This document shows, piece after piece, positions 44,803 through 54,249 of a stretch of 64,000 nucleotides of DNA. Both the position numbers and the translations under genes were made by a program. Origin of the DNA: Leeuwenhoekiella blandensis MED217 (GTDB lineage: Bacteria > Bacteroidota > Bacteroidia > Flavobacteriales > Flavobacteriaceae); contig NZ_CH672395.1 in NCBI RefSeq assembly GCF_000152985.1, positions 3,569,823 to 3,633,822 on the forward strand. Direction: 5' to 3'. The notes under the pieces were generated by a model. The model was not told the origin of the DNA, made no database searches, and saw only the letters and a list, made by a program, of their open reading frames with translations. The first letter of the stretch is position 1. Each line of letters begins with the position of its first letter.

Positions 44803-46266
44803 TTATTTATTCAGCTCGGTTAATAGTTCTTTTACAATCTTAAAATCGTCAAAATCGGTACGCTCCCCGTTTACCTCTTGGTAGGTTTCGTGTCCCTTTC
44901 CGGCAATTAAAATGATGTCATTTTCTTCTGCCATTTGGCAGGCTGCTTTGATTGCTTGCTTACGCGAAGTGATCGCTACAGTCTTTTTATAATCTACAGG
45001 CTCCACGCCCGCTTCTATCTCTTCAATAATCGTATCCGGATCTTCGCTACGCGGATTATCGCTCGTAAAAACCACTTTGGTACTTAGCGCCGCAGCGATT
45101 TTCCCCATTTTTGGTCTTTTGGTTCGATCCCGATCACCACCACAACCCACAACTGTGATCAATTCTTCGTTTTTAGTACGGATGTCATTTATAGTTTCCA
45201 GTACATTTTTGAGTGCGTCAGGAGTATGTGCATAATCAACAATTGCCGTGATCTTTTTTGCCGAAATCATATATTGAAATCTGCCGCTAACACTCGTTAA
45301 TTCTGACAAATACTGAAGGGCTTCAAGCTGACTCAAGCCTAGCAATTCTGCAGCTGCATAAATGGCCAATACGTTGTAGGCGTTAAAAGAACCTATCAAC
45401 TTCACCCAAACTTCCTGATCGTTCACTTTAAGCAACAAGCCGGTGAATTGATTTTCTAGTATCTGCGCGCGATAATCGGCAAAAGACTTTAACGCATAGG
45501 TCACCTTTTTAGCCCGTGTATTTTGCAACATTACCTGGCCGTTTTTATCATCAATATTTGACAATGCAAATGCCGTCTTCGGCAGGTTATCAAAGAAAGA
45601 TTTCTTCACATCGCGGTACTCTGCAAAGGTTTTATGATAATCCAAGTGATCGTGGCTTAGATTGGTAAAAATCCCGCCTTCAAAGTGTAAGCCTTCGGTA
45701 CGTTTTTGATGAATCCCGTGCGAGCTCACTTCCATAAAGCAATATTCAACACCGGCTTCATTCATCATCGCCAGGTATTTATTGATCGTAAGTGAATCTG
45801 GCGTGGTATGTGTCGCCGGAAATTCTTCATCTCCCACAAGAACTTTTACCGTAGAAAGCAATCCAGCTTTAAAACCAGCTTTGGTAAACAACTGATGTAG
45901 CAATGTCGCAATAGTGGTTTTACCGTTTGTCCCGGTAATACCTACCAACTTTAGGTTTTCTGAAGGATTCTCATAATAATTTGAAGCCATCACCGCCAGT
46001 GCTTGTGCCGTATCTGAAGTTTGTACGTAGGTAATTCCGTTGACAAAATCTTCAGGCATTTGCTCACAAATGATCGCGATCGCGCCTTGCTCTTCGGCCT
46101 TTTTTATAAAATCATGGCCGTCACTTTGCGTACCGCTTATCGCGACAAAAACATCATTAAGTCCTACTTTGCGCGAATCAAAATGAATCGCGTTTACCGG
46201 CACATTGGGATTACCGGTAACAGACTCTAACGTCACTTTATACAATATGTCTTTTAAAAGAATCAC
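44803..46266 (-). CDS. murE: MurE, UDP-MurNAc-tripeptide ligase
   Basis: 487 residues. It has the three-domain Mur ligase layout with ATP loop GITGTNGKTTIATLLHQLF and the DNPR motif within VFTSDNPRSEDPDTI, which in known enzymes marks meso-diaminopimelate as the added amino acid. It acts in the cytoplasm. It overlaps ftsI by 4 bp and is 24 bp upstream of mraY. Confidence 0.97.
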   Translation of the reverse strand: MILLKDILYKVTLESVTGNPNVPVNAIHFDSRKVGLNDVFVAISGTQSDGHDFIKKAEEQGAIAIICEQMPEDFVNGITYVQTSDTAQALAVMASNYYENPSENLKLVGITGTNGKTTIATLLHQLFTKAGFKAGLLSTVKVLVGDEEFPATHTTPDSLTINKYLAMMNEAGVEYCFMEVSSHGIHQKRTEGLHFEGGIFTNLSHDHLDYHKTFAEYRDVKKSFFDNLPKTAFALSNIDDKNGQVMLQNTRAKKVTYALKSFADYRAQILENQFTGLLLKVNDQEVWVKLIGSFNAYNVLAIYAAAELLGLSQLEALQYLSELTSVSGRFQYMISAKKITAIVDYAHTPDALKNVLETINDIRTKNEELITVVGCGGDRDRTKRPKMGKIAAALSTKVVFTSDNPRSEDPDTIIEEIEAGVEPVDYKKTVAITSRKQAIKAACQMAEENDIILIAGKGHETYQEVNGERTDFDDFKIVKELLTELNK

Positions 46267-48257
46267 GACAGTTGCAAAATGATTTTTTGATTTTTACTAA
46301 GTTTTTGTCCGGCTTTAAGCGACTGACTTTTAACTTTTCCGCTTCCTGAAAATTCTACTTTCAAACCTAAATTCTCTAATAAGGAAACCGCATCCATGCC
46401 ACTCATTCCTCTTACATTAGGAATGGTCTCTGAGGCCTTCTGTGCCTTTTCAAAATAATTCTCAAAGTCTTTCTCAACCGAAGCCGTATTGGCTTCGGCA
46501 AGTTTAACCTCATCAATTATAGGCGTGTCACTATATATCTTTTGTGCGATTTTTCTAAAGACAGGAGCCGCTACAACACCTCCGTAATAACCAATCTTTT
46601 TATTCGGTTTATGAATCACGACAATGCACGAATACTCCGGATTGTCTGCCGGAAAATACCCCGCAAAAGAAGCGATATACTTACCCTCTTCCTTCCAATA
46701 TTCAGTCTGACAGGTTCCTGTTTTACCGGCCATTGAAAAGTTTTTGGAATAAATATCTTTTCCTGTTCCTCGTTCTACCACGTTTTTCATCATCTCCTGC
46801 GCTTTATCTATGGTCGCTTGCGAACAAATCGCCGGATTGATCACTTCTTTATCAAATTTTTCAATAGAGACATCCCACTTTTTCACCTCTTTAATAAAAC
46901 GCGGCTTTACCATTTCCCCATCATTTGCGATAGCATTATAAAATGTCAAGGTTTGCAATGGCGTAAGCGAAACTCCATAACCAAAAGCCATCCAAGGCAA
47001 AGTAGTTCCGTACCAATTAGAATCTCCGGGATACGGAAACTTAGGACTTCCTTCTCCTTTGATCTCGAGCCCTAACTTGTCGTTAAGCCCCATATTATAA
47101 AGGCGTTTTAAAAAACGCTTAGGATCATCTTTATACCCTTCATTTATGATTTTTGCAAAAGCCGTATTTGATGAAAGTTCGAATGCACGCGCCGCCGAAA
47201 TTTTACCGTAACCACCCCAATGCGAGTCATACACTGTTCTGTTGTAAAAACGCACACGACCATTTTCGGTATCTACCACATCACTCGTATCGATCACCCG
47301 ATCTTCAAGCGCTGCGACCATAGCCATCAACTTAAAGGTAGAACCCGGTTCAGCCGACTCGTAAACGGCATAATTACGATCTTCATAATAACCATCACCA
47401 TCTTCGGTACGACCTAGATTTGAGATCGCTTTGATCTCACCGGTTTTCGTTTCCATAACCACCACACAACCGTGGTCTGCTTCAAACTTTTCTAACGAAG
47501 CTAACAATGCATGGTGAGCAATATCTTGAATATTCACATCGATCGTAGAGATCACATCATAACCATCCTGAGGCTCTACAATATTATCATCGCCAATGGG
47601 CTTCCATTGTCCTTTTGCAATGCGTTGCTTAAGACGTCTTCCTTCCTTACCTCTTAAATAAGGACCAAAAGCTCCTTCTAAACCTGCCTCGCTGTAACGA
47701 CCGTATTCCGTAAGGCGATCGTAACCTATGGTTCGCTCTGCGATTTTATCGAGTGGATGCTCACGCACCGTACGCTGCTCGGTGATAATACCTCCTTTAT
47801 AAGGACCCTTATTAAAAAGTGGAAGTTTCTTGATCGCGAGATATTTTGAATACCCCAAGTTGCGCGCTAGCAATAAGTAGCGGTTTTTATTTACCCGAGC
47901 TTTGCGCAATAGGTCTATATAATAAGACTGCGATTTACCCAGTTGCTCAGCAAGTCCCTTTGAAAGCCCTTGAATATTTTCTTCAAAATCAGCTTGCTTT
48001 GGAGCCAAGGCATCAAAACGAATATCATACTTAGGCACTGAAGTAGCCAGCAAGCTACCGTCACCGGCATAGAGATTACCGCGATTCGCCGGAATCGTAA
48101 ACATACGCTCGGTACGCGCCTCTGCAAGCTCTTTGTATTTATCACCTTCAGCCAACTGAATGTTGCAAAGTTTAAACGCAACAAAAAGGGCGAAGAGAAA
48201 CATACCTCCTGCCACTAAATACATCCGGTTCAATATGTTCTTTTCGCTGGTAGCCAT
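46263..48257 (-). CDS. ftsI: FtsI, septal penicillin-binding protein with a PASTA domain
   Basis: 664 residues. One N-terminal membrane anchor (about 10-30), a PBP dimerisation domain, then the transpeptidase with active-site SxxK (EPGSTFKLMAM), SxN (FELSSNTAFAK) and KTG (MAGKTGTCQT). The last 60 residues form a PASTA domain (IPNVRGMSGMDAVSLLENLGLKVEFSGSGKV). It crosslinks septal peptidoglycan with FtsW. A C-terminal PASTA makes it more Spo0V/PbpX-like than E. coli FtsI. It lies 7 bp after the ftsL-like gene. Confidence 0.95.
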   Translation of the reverse strand: MATSEKNILNRMYLVAGGMFLFALFVAFKLCNIQLAEGDKYKELAEARTERMFTIPANRGNLYAGDGSLLATSVPKYDIRFDALAPKQADFEENIQGLSKGLAEQLGKSQSYYIDLLRKARVNKNRYLLLARNLGYSKYLAIKKLPLFNKGPYKGGIITEQRTVREHPLDKIAERTIGYDRLTEYGRYSEAGLEGAFGPYLRGKEGRRLKQRIAKGQWKPIGDDNIVEPQDGYDVISTIDVNIQDIAHHALLASLEKFEADHGCVVVMETKTGEIKAISNLGRTEDGDGYYEDRNYAVYESAEPGSTFKLMAMVAALEDRVIDTSDVVDTENGRVRFYNRTVYDSHWGGYGKISAARAFELSSNTAFAKIINEGYKDDPKRFLKRLYNMGLNDKLGLEIKGEGSPKFPYPGDSNWYGTTLPWMAFGYGVSLTPLQTLTFYNAIANDGEMVKPRFIKEVKKWDVSIEKFDKEVINPAICSQATIDKAQEMMKNVVERGTGKDIYSKNFSMAGKTGTCQTEYWKEEGKYIASFAGYFPADNPEYSCIVVIHKPNKKIGYYGGVVAAPVFRKIAQKIYSDTPIIDEVKLAEANTASVEKDFENYFEKAQKASETIPNVRGMSGMDAVSLLENLGLKVEFSGSGKVKSQSLKAGQKLSKNQKIILQLS

Positions 48258-48264
48258 TTTGAAC

Positions 48265-48582
48265 TTAAGGTGTTTTTGTTACTTTAATTTTTTTGGGCGG
48301 TGTTAACGAAGGCGCCAAACCTTGTTCTGCCACTTGCCGCGTTACTACGGTTTCCATTTTTAACCGGCGTGCTTCAAGCCGGGTATCTACAAATTCACTA
48401 TGCAACTCTTTCACTTCAGCATTTAACTGCGAGATCAGGTGCACTTTTTTATCTGCGCGATGCGAACTCCCGATCATCACTATTGCCAAAACCGACAAAA
48501 AGATGATCATACGCCAGTTCTTGACCGCATCATCGCTAAACAGGAATCTTCCTTTGAGTATATTATAAACTCCTTCTTTCAA
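48265..48582 (-). CDS. ftsL: FtsL-like division protein
   Basis: 105 residues: a cytoplasmic start, one membrane segment (about 24-41, MIIFLSVLAIVMIGSSH), and a heptad-rich coiled coil (LISQLNAEVKELHSEFVDTRLEARRLKMETVVTRQVAEQGL). This is the FtsL architecture; sequence conservation in this family is always low. It would form a complex with FtsQ-type and FtsB-type partners. It sits in the usual FtsL position, between rsmH (5 bp) and ftsI (7 bp). Confidence 0.85.
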   Translation of the reverse strand: MKEGVYNILKGRFLFSDDAVKNWRMIIFLSVLAIVMIGSSHRADKKVHLISQLNAEVKELHSEFVDTRLEARRLKMETVVTRQVAEQGLAPSLTPPKKIKVTKTP

Positions 48583-48587
48583 TTCCG

Positions 48588-49484
48588 TTATAATTTTTCA
48601 GCAACACGCAATTTTGCACTGCGCGCTCTGTTGTTTTGTTTTATCTCTTCTTTAGATGGAACAATCAAACCGCCAACCTTTTTAAAAGGCACGGTGAAAT
48701 TTCCAAAAATGTCTTTCTCAGGCTCTCCCTCAAAAAGACCATTACGCATATAACGCTTTACCAACCTATCTTCAAGCGAGTGATATGAGATCAAGCTCAA
48801 GCGCCCGCCCGGTTTCAACATTTCTTCGGTTTGCTGAAGAAACTCCTTCAACACCTCTAACTCTTGATTCACTTCTATACGAATCGCCTGATAGATCTGC
48901 GCCAATAATTTATGCTCACGCCCCTTTGGCAGATACGACTGAAGCGCTTGTTTTAAGTCTTCGGTAGTTTCTATAGCTTTATCCTTTCGCACAGAAACCA
49001 AAGTTCTCGCCAACTTAGGAGCACTTCTCAATTCTCCATATTGTAAAAGCACACGCCCCAGATCTTCTTCAGAATATTCATTCACCACGTGATATGCAGA
49101 AAGTTTATCATCTTGATTCATGCGCATATCGAGTTTCGCATCAAAACGCGTCGAGAATCCGCGCTCCGCAACATCAAACTGATGTGACGAAACCCCAAAA
49201 TCCCCTAAAATACCATCAACTTTTGCCGCCCCATAAAATCTCAAAAAGCGTTTCGCAAAGCGAAAATTCTCATTGATCAACGTAAACCGCGGGTCGTCAA
49301 GTGCATTATCAAGCGCATCTTTATCTTGGTCAAAAGCAAACAGTTTACCCTGATCGCCAAGCCGTTTTAAGATCTCTCGGGAATGACCACCACCCCCAAA
49401 AGTCACATCTACGTAAACGCCGTCTGGTTTGATCGCCAAACCATCAACAGTCTCTTTTAGTAAAACCGGGTTATGATAATCCAT
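48588..49484 (-). CDS. rsmH: RsmH (MraW), 16S rRNA m4C1402 methyltransferase
   Basis: 298 residues. The SAM-binding fold begins with YHNPVLLKETVDGL and the Gly-rich motif GVYVDVTFGGGGHSREIL, then GILGDFGVSSHQFD, GFSTRFDAKLDMRM and SYHSLEDRLVKRYM, all hallmarks of the family. It methylates N4 of C1402 in the ribosomal decoding centre. Its start overlaps mraZ by 14 bp, as in many dcw operons. Confidence 0.97.
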   Translation of the reverse strand: MDYHNPVLLKETVDGLAIKPDGVYVDVTFGGGGHSREILKRLGDQGKLFAFDQDKDALDNALDDPRFTLINENFRFAKRFLRFYGAAKVDGILGDFGVSSHQFDVAERGFSTRFDAKLDMRMNQDDKLSAYHVVNEYSEEDLGRVLLQYGELRSAPKLARTLVSVRKDKAIETTEDLKQALQSYLPKGREHKLLAQIYQAIRIEVNQELEVLKEFLQQTEEMLKPGGRLSLISYHSLEDRLVKRYMRNGLFEGEPEKDIFGNFTVPFKKVGGLIVPSKEEIKQNNRARSAKLRVAEKL

Positions 49485-49944
49485 CTGGCACGTCGTTTTG
49501 ATCTCCCATTACTTCTTCTGCTAACGCTGCAAAATCTCCATCCTCATTACTTACCGCCTCTTCATAACCTACAGCATCCCAAATCTCAATGATATTCCCT
49601 CCGGAAGTCAATACGATATCTTTAGTGATTGACGCGAACGCGATCAAATCTTTAGGTATCAAAAGCCTCCCGGAAGCATCAGCTTCAACTAACTTTACAC
49701 CTGCCGTAAACTTCCTAATGAAATCAACATTCTTTTTAACAAAGCGATTGAGTCCGTTTAATTTTTTCATCATCACCTCCCACTCAGACATCGGCCACAA
49801 TTCAAGACAAGAATTAAAAACCGATCGCTTCACCACAAAGCCCTCCTGCAACTCTTTTGCAAGTTGTTTTTTCAACGCAGACGGCATCATGAGCCTTCCT
49901 TTTGCGTCAACTTTACACTCATATGTTCCTATAAGGCTGAGCAA
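49471..49944 (-). CDS. mraZ: MraZ, transcriptional repressor of the dcw cluster
   Basis: Two AbrB-like half-domains are present: IGTYECKVDAKGRLMMPSALKKQL, and further on VEADASGRLLIPKDLIAFASITKDIVLTSGG, each with the DAxGR motif. I choose TTG at 49944 (157 residues, LLSLIGTYECK). The frame extends to a TTG at 49977, but that codon overlaps the -7 promoter element (49975-49982), so it cannot lie in the transcript. No ATG is available. MraZ oligomerises and binds tandem repeats at its own promoter, here 49989-50039. First gene of the cluster. Confidence 0.88.
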   Translation of the reverse strand: MLSLIGTYECKVDAKGRLMMPSALKKQLAKELQEGFVVKRSVFNSCLELWPMSEWEVMMKKLNGLNRFVKKNVDFIRKFTAGVKLVEADASGRLLIPKDLIAFASITKDIVLTSGGNIIEIWDAVGYEEAVSNEDGDFAALAEEVMGDQNDVPDGLS

Positions 49945-49974
49945 GAATACAGTAGGTTTTAGGTATAATAAATT

Positions 49975-50039
49975 CAAATATATAGAATTTTATACCACAT
50001 TCTCCCACATTCTACCACTTTGTTGATAAATTCTCCCAC
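49975..50039 (-). promoter_or_regulatory. dcw promoter with MraZ boxes
   Basis: On the minus strand a perfect -7 element TATATTTG lies at 49982-49975. Upstream are tandem 10 bp repeats, seen on the plus strand as ATTCTCCCAC (49999-50008) and ATTCTACCAC (50009-50018), preceded by a partial unit TTTATACCAC (49989-49998). A fourth unit, ATTCTCCCAC, lies at 50030-50039. The minus-strand reading GTGGGAGAAT contains the TGGGA core known for MraZ boxes. The boxes cover the -33 region, which suits repression. Confidence 0.8.
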
Positions 50040-50202
50040 TTGTTAATTATTCTGAAAACCTTAACATTAAGCTAGTAGCCTGTGTCAAAACCTCTTGTTA
50101 TCGCAGACTGGCTGTAGCTTTGCAGACAACTGTATTTTTAGATTTTCAATTTGGTCTAAATGTCTATATTTGTGGCAAAGCCGCTTGCCGACCTAATTAA
50201 TT

Positions 50203-50967
50203 ATGAAGCACCAATTAAAAACCGAGGGAAAATTCACCTACTTAGAAGTTGGTGAAGGAACTCCTATAGTAATTCTTCACGGACTGATGGGCGGCCTGAG
50301 TAATTTTGACGCAGTAACCGATCATTTTTCTGAAAGCGGATACAAAATTGTAATCCCCGAGTTACCATTATATTCTATGCCTCTTATTAAAACAGGGGTA
50401 AAAACCTTTGCTAAATACCTTAATGACTTTATAGTTATGAAAGGGTTTAAGGAAGTGATTTTATTAGGCAACTCTCTTGGCGGACATATCGCACTTTATC
50501 ACACCAAATTATATCCGGATGTGATGAAAGCATTAGTGATTACCGGAAGCTCTGGTCTTTATGAAAGCGCGATGGGCGAAAGCTATCCAAAGCGCGGGGA
50601 TTATGAGTATATCAAGAAAAAAGCAGAAGACGTCTTTTATGATCCCGCGGTTGCTACCAAAGAGATTGTAGACGAAGTATACGAGACCGTAAACGATCGC
50701 AACAAGCTTATCAAGACTTTAGCGATTGCCAAAAGTGCCATACGCCACAACATGGCTCAGGACCTACCTCACATGAAAACCTCTACATGCATCATCTGGG
50801 GCCGCAATGACAATGTCACTCCTCCAGAAGTTGCTGAAGACTTCAACAAGCTGTTACCCGATTCTGATCTTTTCTGGATTGATAAATGTGGACATGCAGC
50901 TATGATGGAACGCCCTGAAGAATTTAATGAGATTCTTTCAGGATGGCTTAAAGACCGAAACATCTAA
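50203..50967 (+). CDS. Alpha/beta-hydrolase
   Basis: 254 residues of the alpha/beta-hydrolase fold: oxyanion-hole motif LHGLMGG at 25-31, nucleophile elbow GNSLGGH with Ser91, an acid in WGRNDNVTPPEV, and the catalytic His in DKCGHAAMMERP. It is a soluble, cytoplasmic esterase, lipase or C-C hydrolase type; the substrate cannot be told from sequence. A TATATTTG -7-like element at 50165-50172 precedes it, divergent from the dcw promoter. engB follows after 12 bp. Confidence 0.9.
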   Translation: MKHQLKTEGKFTYLEVGEGTPIVILHGLMGGLSNFDAVTDHFSESGYKIVIPELPLYSMPLIKTGVKTFAKYLNDFIVMKGFKEVILLGNSLGGHIALYHTKLYPDVMKALVITGSSGLYESAMGESYPKRGDYEYIKKKAEDVFYDPAVATKEIVDEVYETVNDRNKLIKTLAIAKSAIRHNMAQDLPHMKTSTCIIWGRNDNVTPPEVAEDFNKLLPDSDLFWIDKCGHAAMMERPEEFNEILSGWLKDRNI

Positions 50968-50979
50968 AACCTTTTTCCC

Positions 50980-51588
50980 ATGCATATTAAATCTGCAGAA
51001 TTTCTCGTAAGTAATTCTAATGTTGCCAAGTGCCCTAAAAATAAGATGCCGGAATATGCATTTATAGGTCGATCTAATGTGGGAAAGTCGAGCTTGATCA
51101 ATATGCTTACCGATCGTAAAAATCTGGCTAAAACATCAGGACGCCCGGGAAAAACACAGCTCATCAATCACTTTGTGATCAACCAAACATGGTATCTTGT
51201 TGATTTACCGGGATATGGTTATGCGCGTGTTTCTAAAAAGGTAAAGAAAGAATTTCAAAAATTCATCACGCAGTATTTTGAGGAGCGTGAACAGCTGGTT
51301 TCTGCTTTTGTGCTTATTGACTGTAGACACGAGCCGCAACCTATTGACCGGGAGTTTATGCAATATTTAGGCGAAAAACAGATTCCGTTTTCTATAATTT
51401 TCACCAAAGCAGATAAACTGAAACCAAAAGCCTTAGAACGCAATATCGAAAATTACAAACAGGAATTACTAGCCGGGGCCTGGGCCGAAATGCCCAATTA
51501 TTTTATAAGTAGCGCTACAAACAGCACCGGCAAAGATGAAATTCTCGATTATATTGATGCTATAAACGCGCAGCTCAAAGAGTCTTAA
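50980..51588 (+). CDS. engB: EngB/YihA, ribosome-assembly GTPase
   Basis: 202 residues with the GTPase motifs in order: G1 GRSNVGKSSLIN, G2 Thr in TSGRPGKTQLIN, G3 DLPGYGYA, G4 TKADKL and G5 SSATNS. The family acts in 50S subunit maturation and is usually essential. It is co-oriented with the hydrolase upstream, and its 3' end overlaps the convergent gene at 51575 by 14 bp. Confidence 0.96.
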   Translation: MHIKSAEFLVSNSNVAKCPKNKMPEYAFIGRSNVGKSSLINMLTDRKNLAKTSGRPGKTQLINHFVINQTWYLVDLPGYGYARVSKKVKKEFQKFITQYFEEREQLVSAFVLIDCRHEPQPIDREFMQYLGEKQIPFSIIFTKADKLKPKALERNIENYKQELLAGAWAEMPNYFISSATNSTGKDEILDYIDAINAQLKES

Positions 51589-51943
51589 TTCTAGCGTTTA
51601 TTCGCTTTATAAGTTCAGTTTCAGAAGAAAGCGCATTTAATTCTTCCTTAGTCATAAAAACCTCAAGCCTTTCTTCGGTTTTCCTCAAGATCACCGGATA
51701 GCTGAATTTCGCTTCTAAAACTTCACCGTATTTCTGAAGAAACTCGTCTCGGTGAAAAAAAAGCATTTCAATACCGCTATTTTCTCTAAAATCTTTCCAA
51801 AGACTTCGCTCTTGAAATGCGTCGTGCGTAAGCGTGCACAACCTACAGGAATACGTAGACGGACTCATAATTTTATGAACACTATCAAAAAACGCATTCA
51901 ATTTTCCGGAACGTGCATTATAGACAAACAAGAGCTGCATCAC
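51575..51943 (-). CDS. Conserved small protein of unknown function
   Basis: 122 residues beginning MMQLLFVYNARSGKLNAFFDSVHKIMSP. It carries SCRLCTLTHDAFQERSLWKDF, where two close cysteines (CRLC) and a nearby His could form a metal or redox site. I do not recognise a named family, though similar short proteins beside gld genes and engB are common in Flavobacteria. It is cytoplasmic by composition. It overlaps the convergent engB gene and is 17 bp from gldC on the same strand. Confidence 0.75.
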   Translation of the reverse strand: MMQLLFVYNARSGKLNAFFDSVHKIMSPSTYSCRLCTLTHDAFQERSLWKDFRENSGIEMLFFHRDEFLQKYGEVLEAKFSYPVILRKTEERLEVFMTKEELNALSSETELIKRINARIKTL

Positions 51944-51960
51944 CTTCCGGAAAAATTCAA

Positions 51961-52284
51961 TTACTTTTTCAACTCTAACTTTTCAGCAAAATAATCACAG
52001 AAATCCATCATCGTAGCAGACATCTTATCATCATCTGTAGCACGCTTAAAGGTATTAGCCATACTCACCAAAGTTTGATGAAAAAACACTTTCATCTCAT
52101 CTACAGGCATATCTTTGGTCCATAAATCTATACGCGCAGCTTCTTGTTTATTATGATCCCAAAGTGAAAGCATTAACGCCTTTGCCGGCTCGTGCGAAAC
52201 ACCACCATCAGGCGCATTCCAAGAGATTTTTTCTGGCACTCTGTTTTCGTCTAATTCTACACTTAGTTTTATTTCTGTTTTCAT
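51961..52284 (-). CDS. gldC: GldC, gliding-motility protein
   Basis: ATG at 52284 gives 107 residues (MKTEIKLSVELDENRVPEKISWNAPDGGVSHEPAKALMLSLWD), matching GldC; the frame extends to 52335 into the end of gldB without homology. GldC is a small cytoplasmic protein that supports gliding in Flavobacteria and has no known enzymatic activity. It lies directly downstream of gldB (7 bp), the classic gldB-gldC pair. Confidence 0.9.
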   Translation of the reverse strand: MKTEIKLSVELDENRVPEKISWNAPDGGVSHEPAKALMLSLWDHNKQEAARIDLWTKDMPVDEMKVFFHQTLVSMANTFKRATDDDKMSATMMDFCDYFAEKLELKK

Positions 52285-52291
52285 CAACCGT

Positions 52292-53308
52292 TTATTTGCG
52301 GGGTTTGTAATTTGCTTGTTTAAAAATCTCTTCACTGCTCTTTTCTGGCAATAATTGCAAAGGTATGTTATTGCGTTGCATATAGGCCTTGACCATTTGC
52401 CAGCCGATATAACGCCCTAATCGCGGCGGACTCTCATTATCGAACTCCAAGTAAAACTTTGAGAATGGCGCCGGATTGATAAAGCGGCTGAGGAGCTTAC
52501 TATCGGTATCAAACAACACCTCATTTTCTATAAAATAGGTCCAGATGTCTACCTCATTTGCTTCAGCCCAATCGAGTTGTTCTGGCGTATAGCCTATAAT
52601 TTCATTTTCAGCTTCCAGCGTTAAGAGTTGCTGCATCATATACAGTCGCTTCCCGTGATAAATCATTTCATCTAAAAAGCGTCGGTTTCCCATTTTACGT
52701 ACACGCTTTTGCACAAAAGCATCAGCCACATCAACATCGATCTGCTCTTTTCTAAAATTTTGCGTGTAAAAACGCTGAATCCCGTTATAGAAATGATGCT
52801 CCTCGCCCAGGTAGTTATCTAAGCCTATTACCAGTAAACTATCTGTCAAAATCACCGGAGTTCTATAAGCTACGTCAGAAGTTATGGTCACCACCTTAGG
52901 TACAGGTGTTTTAGGGTAGTAATATTTTATATGCTTAAAAAGATTGTCGAGCGCAACCAACTCCTCATTAAAATCAGGAAATGCAGCGGTAACTTCCTTA
53001 TTCAACTCCAGCTGAATTGTGTCTTGCACTTTGGTCACCCAAAAATCATAGGTATATTGTTCAGGAAACAAATAAGGATAAGAACGCATCAAATCTTTTA
53101 ATCCTGAAGAATCGGTTTTTGCGAATTTTTGATCAAATCGATCCAACTCCAATTCGATTGGAATCTGCGAAATTTCATCAGGGATTTTTACGTCATCACC
53201 ACATCCCACGACCAAAAACACAAGAAGCCCTAAAAAAAAGCTAAATCGTACACTTAACAAGCGCGACACCCTTTTAAACATTTGAAATTTTAGTAAATTC
53301 ACCATCAT
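52292..53308 (-). CDS. gldB: GldB, gliding-motility lipoprotein
   Basis: 338 residues, with a lipobox around FLVVGCGDD (Cys36 from this start). An internal ATG at 53281 (MFKRVSRLLS) would give 329 residues and an equally good signal peptide. The body contains TSDVAYRTPVILTDSLLVIGLDNYLGEEHHFY and GYTPEQLDWAEANEVDIW, typical of GldB. It is a membrane lipoprotein required for gliding in Flavobacterium. It is divergent from nadE, with 48 bp between starts. Confidence 0.92.
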   Translation of the reverse strand: MMVNLLKFQMFKRVSRLLSVRFSFFLGLLVFLVVGCGDDVKIPDEISQIPIELELDRFDQKFAKTDSSGLKDLMRSYPYLFPEQYTYDFWVTKVQDTIQLELNKEVTAAFPDFNEELVALDNLFKHIKYYYPKTPVPKVVTITSDVAYRTPVILTDSLLVIGLDNYLGEEHHFYNGIQRFYTQNFRKEQIDVDVADAFVQKRVRKMGNRRFLDEMIYHGKRLYMMQQLLTLEAENEIIGYTPEQLDWAEANEVDIWTYFIENEVLFDTDSKLLSRFINPAPFSKFYLEFDNESPPRLGRYIGWQMVKAYMQRNNIPLQLLPEKSSEEIFKQANYKPRK

Positions 53309-53356
53309 AAATTGCTGCGCAAAGGTAGTATTTACAAACTATAAATCCTGTTTCTT

Positions 53357-54151
53357 ATGCAAACCGAAAAAGTAATCGATCATATTGTTAATTGGCTAAA
53401 AACCTACGCTACAAACGCAAACATACAAGGCTTTGTTGTAGGCATTAGCGGTGGAATTGACAGTGCCACCACCTCTAGCCTCTGTGCAAAAACAGGATTA
53501 CGCGTACTTTGTGTAGAAATGCCTATTCATCAGCCTGAAAGTCACGTAACACGTGCTCAAGAGCATATCGCACAACTCAAAAAACGCTTTGCAAATGTAT
53601 CTGATGTGCGTGTTGATCTTACCCAAACTTTTGAAACCTTTAAGACCGCATTACCTGCCGCTGAAACTGAAACCAATCCAGGACTAGAGCTTAGCTTGGC
53701 AAATACACGTGCGCGACTACGCATGAGTACGCTTTATTATTTTGCTGGTCTACACGGTTATCTTGTTGCCGGTACCGGCAATAAAGTGGAAGATTTTGGA
53801 GTAGGTTTCTATACGAAATACGGCGATGGCGGTGTTGATTTGAGCCCGATTGCTGATCTTATGAAAAGTGAAGTTTACGCTCTAGCCAAAGAACTTGGTG
53901 TTCCTGAAAGTATTCAGGTGGCAAAACCTACAGACGGACTCTGGGGAGACGACCGCAGTGATGAAGATCAAATTGGCGCTACCTACGACGAACTTGAATG
54001 GGCAATGTACCAAGATGAAAAAGGTAAAACCGTTGATGATTTTGAAGGTAGAGAGCAAAAAGTCTTTTCGATCTACAAAGGCTTTAATAATGCCAACAAA
54101 CATAAGATGGAACCTATTCCTGTGTGTGAAATTCCTAACGAATTAAAATAA
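53357..54151 (+). CDS. nadE: NadE, NH3-dependent NAD synthetase
   Basis: 264 residues. The P-loop pyrophosphatase motif SGGIDSATTSSLC, then NPGLELSLANTRARLRMSTLYYFAG and GTGNKVEDFGVGFYTKYGDGGVDLSPIADLMKSEVY, which form the NaAD and ammonia sites. It makes NAD from nicotinate adenine dinucleotide. No glutaminase domain is present, so free ammonia is the likely donor. It stands as a single gene with its own upstream gap. Confidence 0.95.
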   Translation: MQTEKVIDHIVNWLKTYATNANIQGFVVGISGGIDSATTSSLCAKTGLRVLCVEMPIHQPESHVTRAQEHIAQLKKRFANVSDVRVDLTQTFETFKTALPAAETETNPGLELSLANTRARLRMSTLYYFAGLHGYLVAGTGNKVEDFGVGFYTKYGDGGVDLSPIADLMKSEVYALAKELGVPESIQVAKPTDGLWGDDRSDEDQIGATYDELEWAMYQDEKGKTVDDFEGREQKVFSIYKGFNNANKHKMEPIPVCEIPNELK

Positions 54152-54249
54152 AGCATTCGTTCATCCTGTAAATTAATTCTTACAGCGAAAAGCATTTTCA
54201 TTTACAAATAATGGTTATAATTTAGTTGGCATAAACCTTAAATTCCAAC

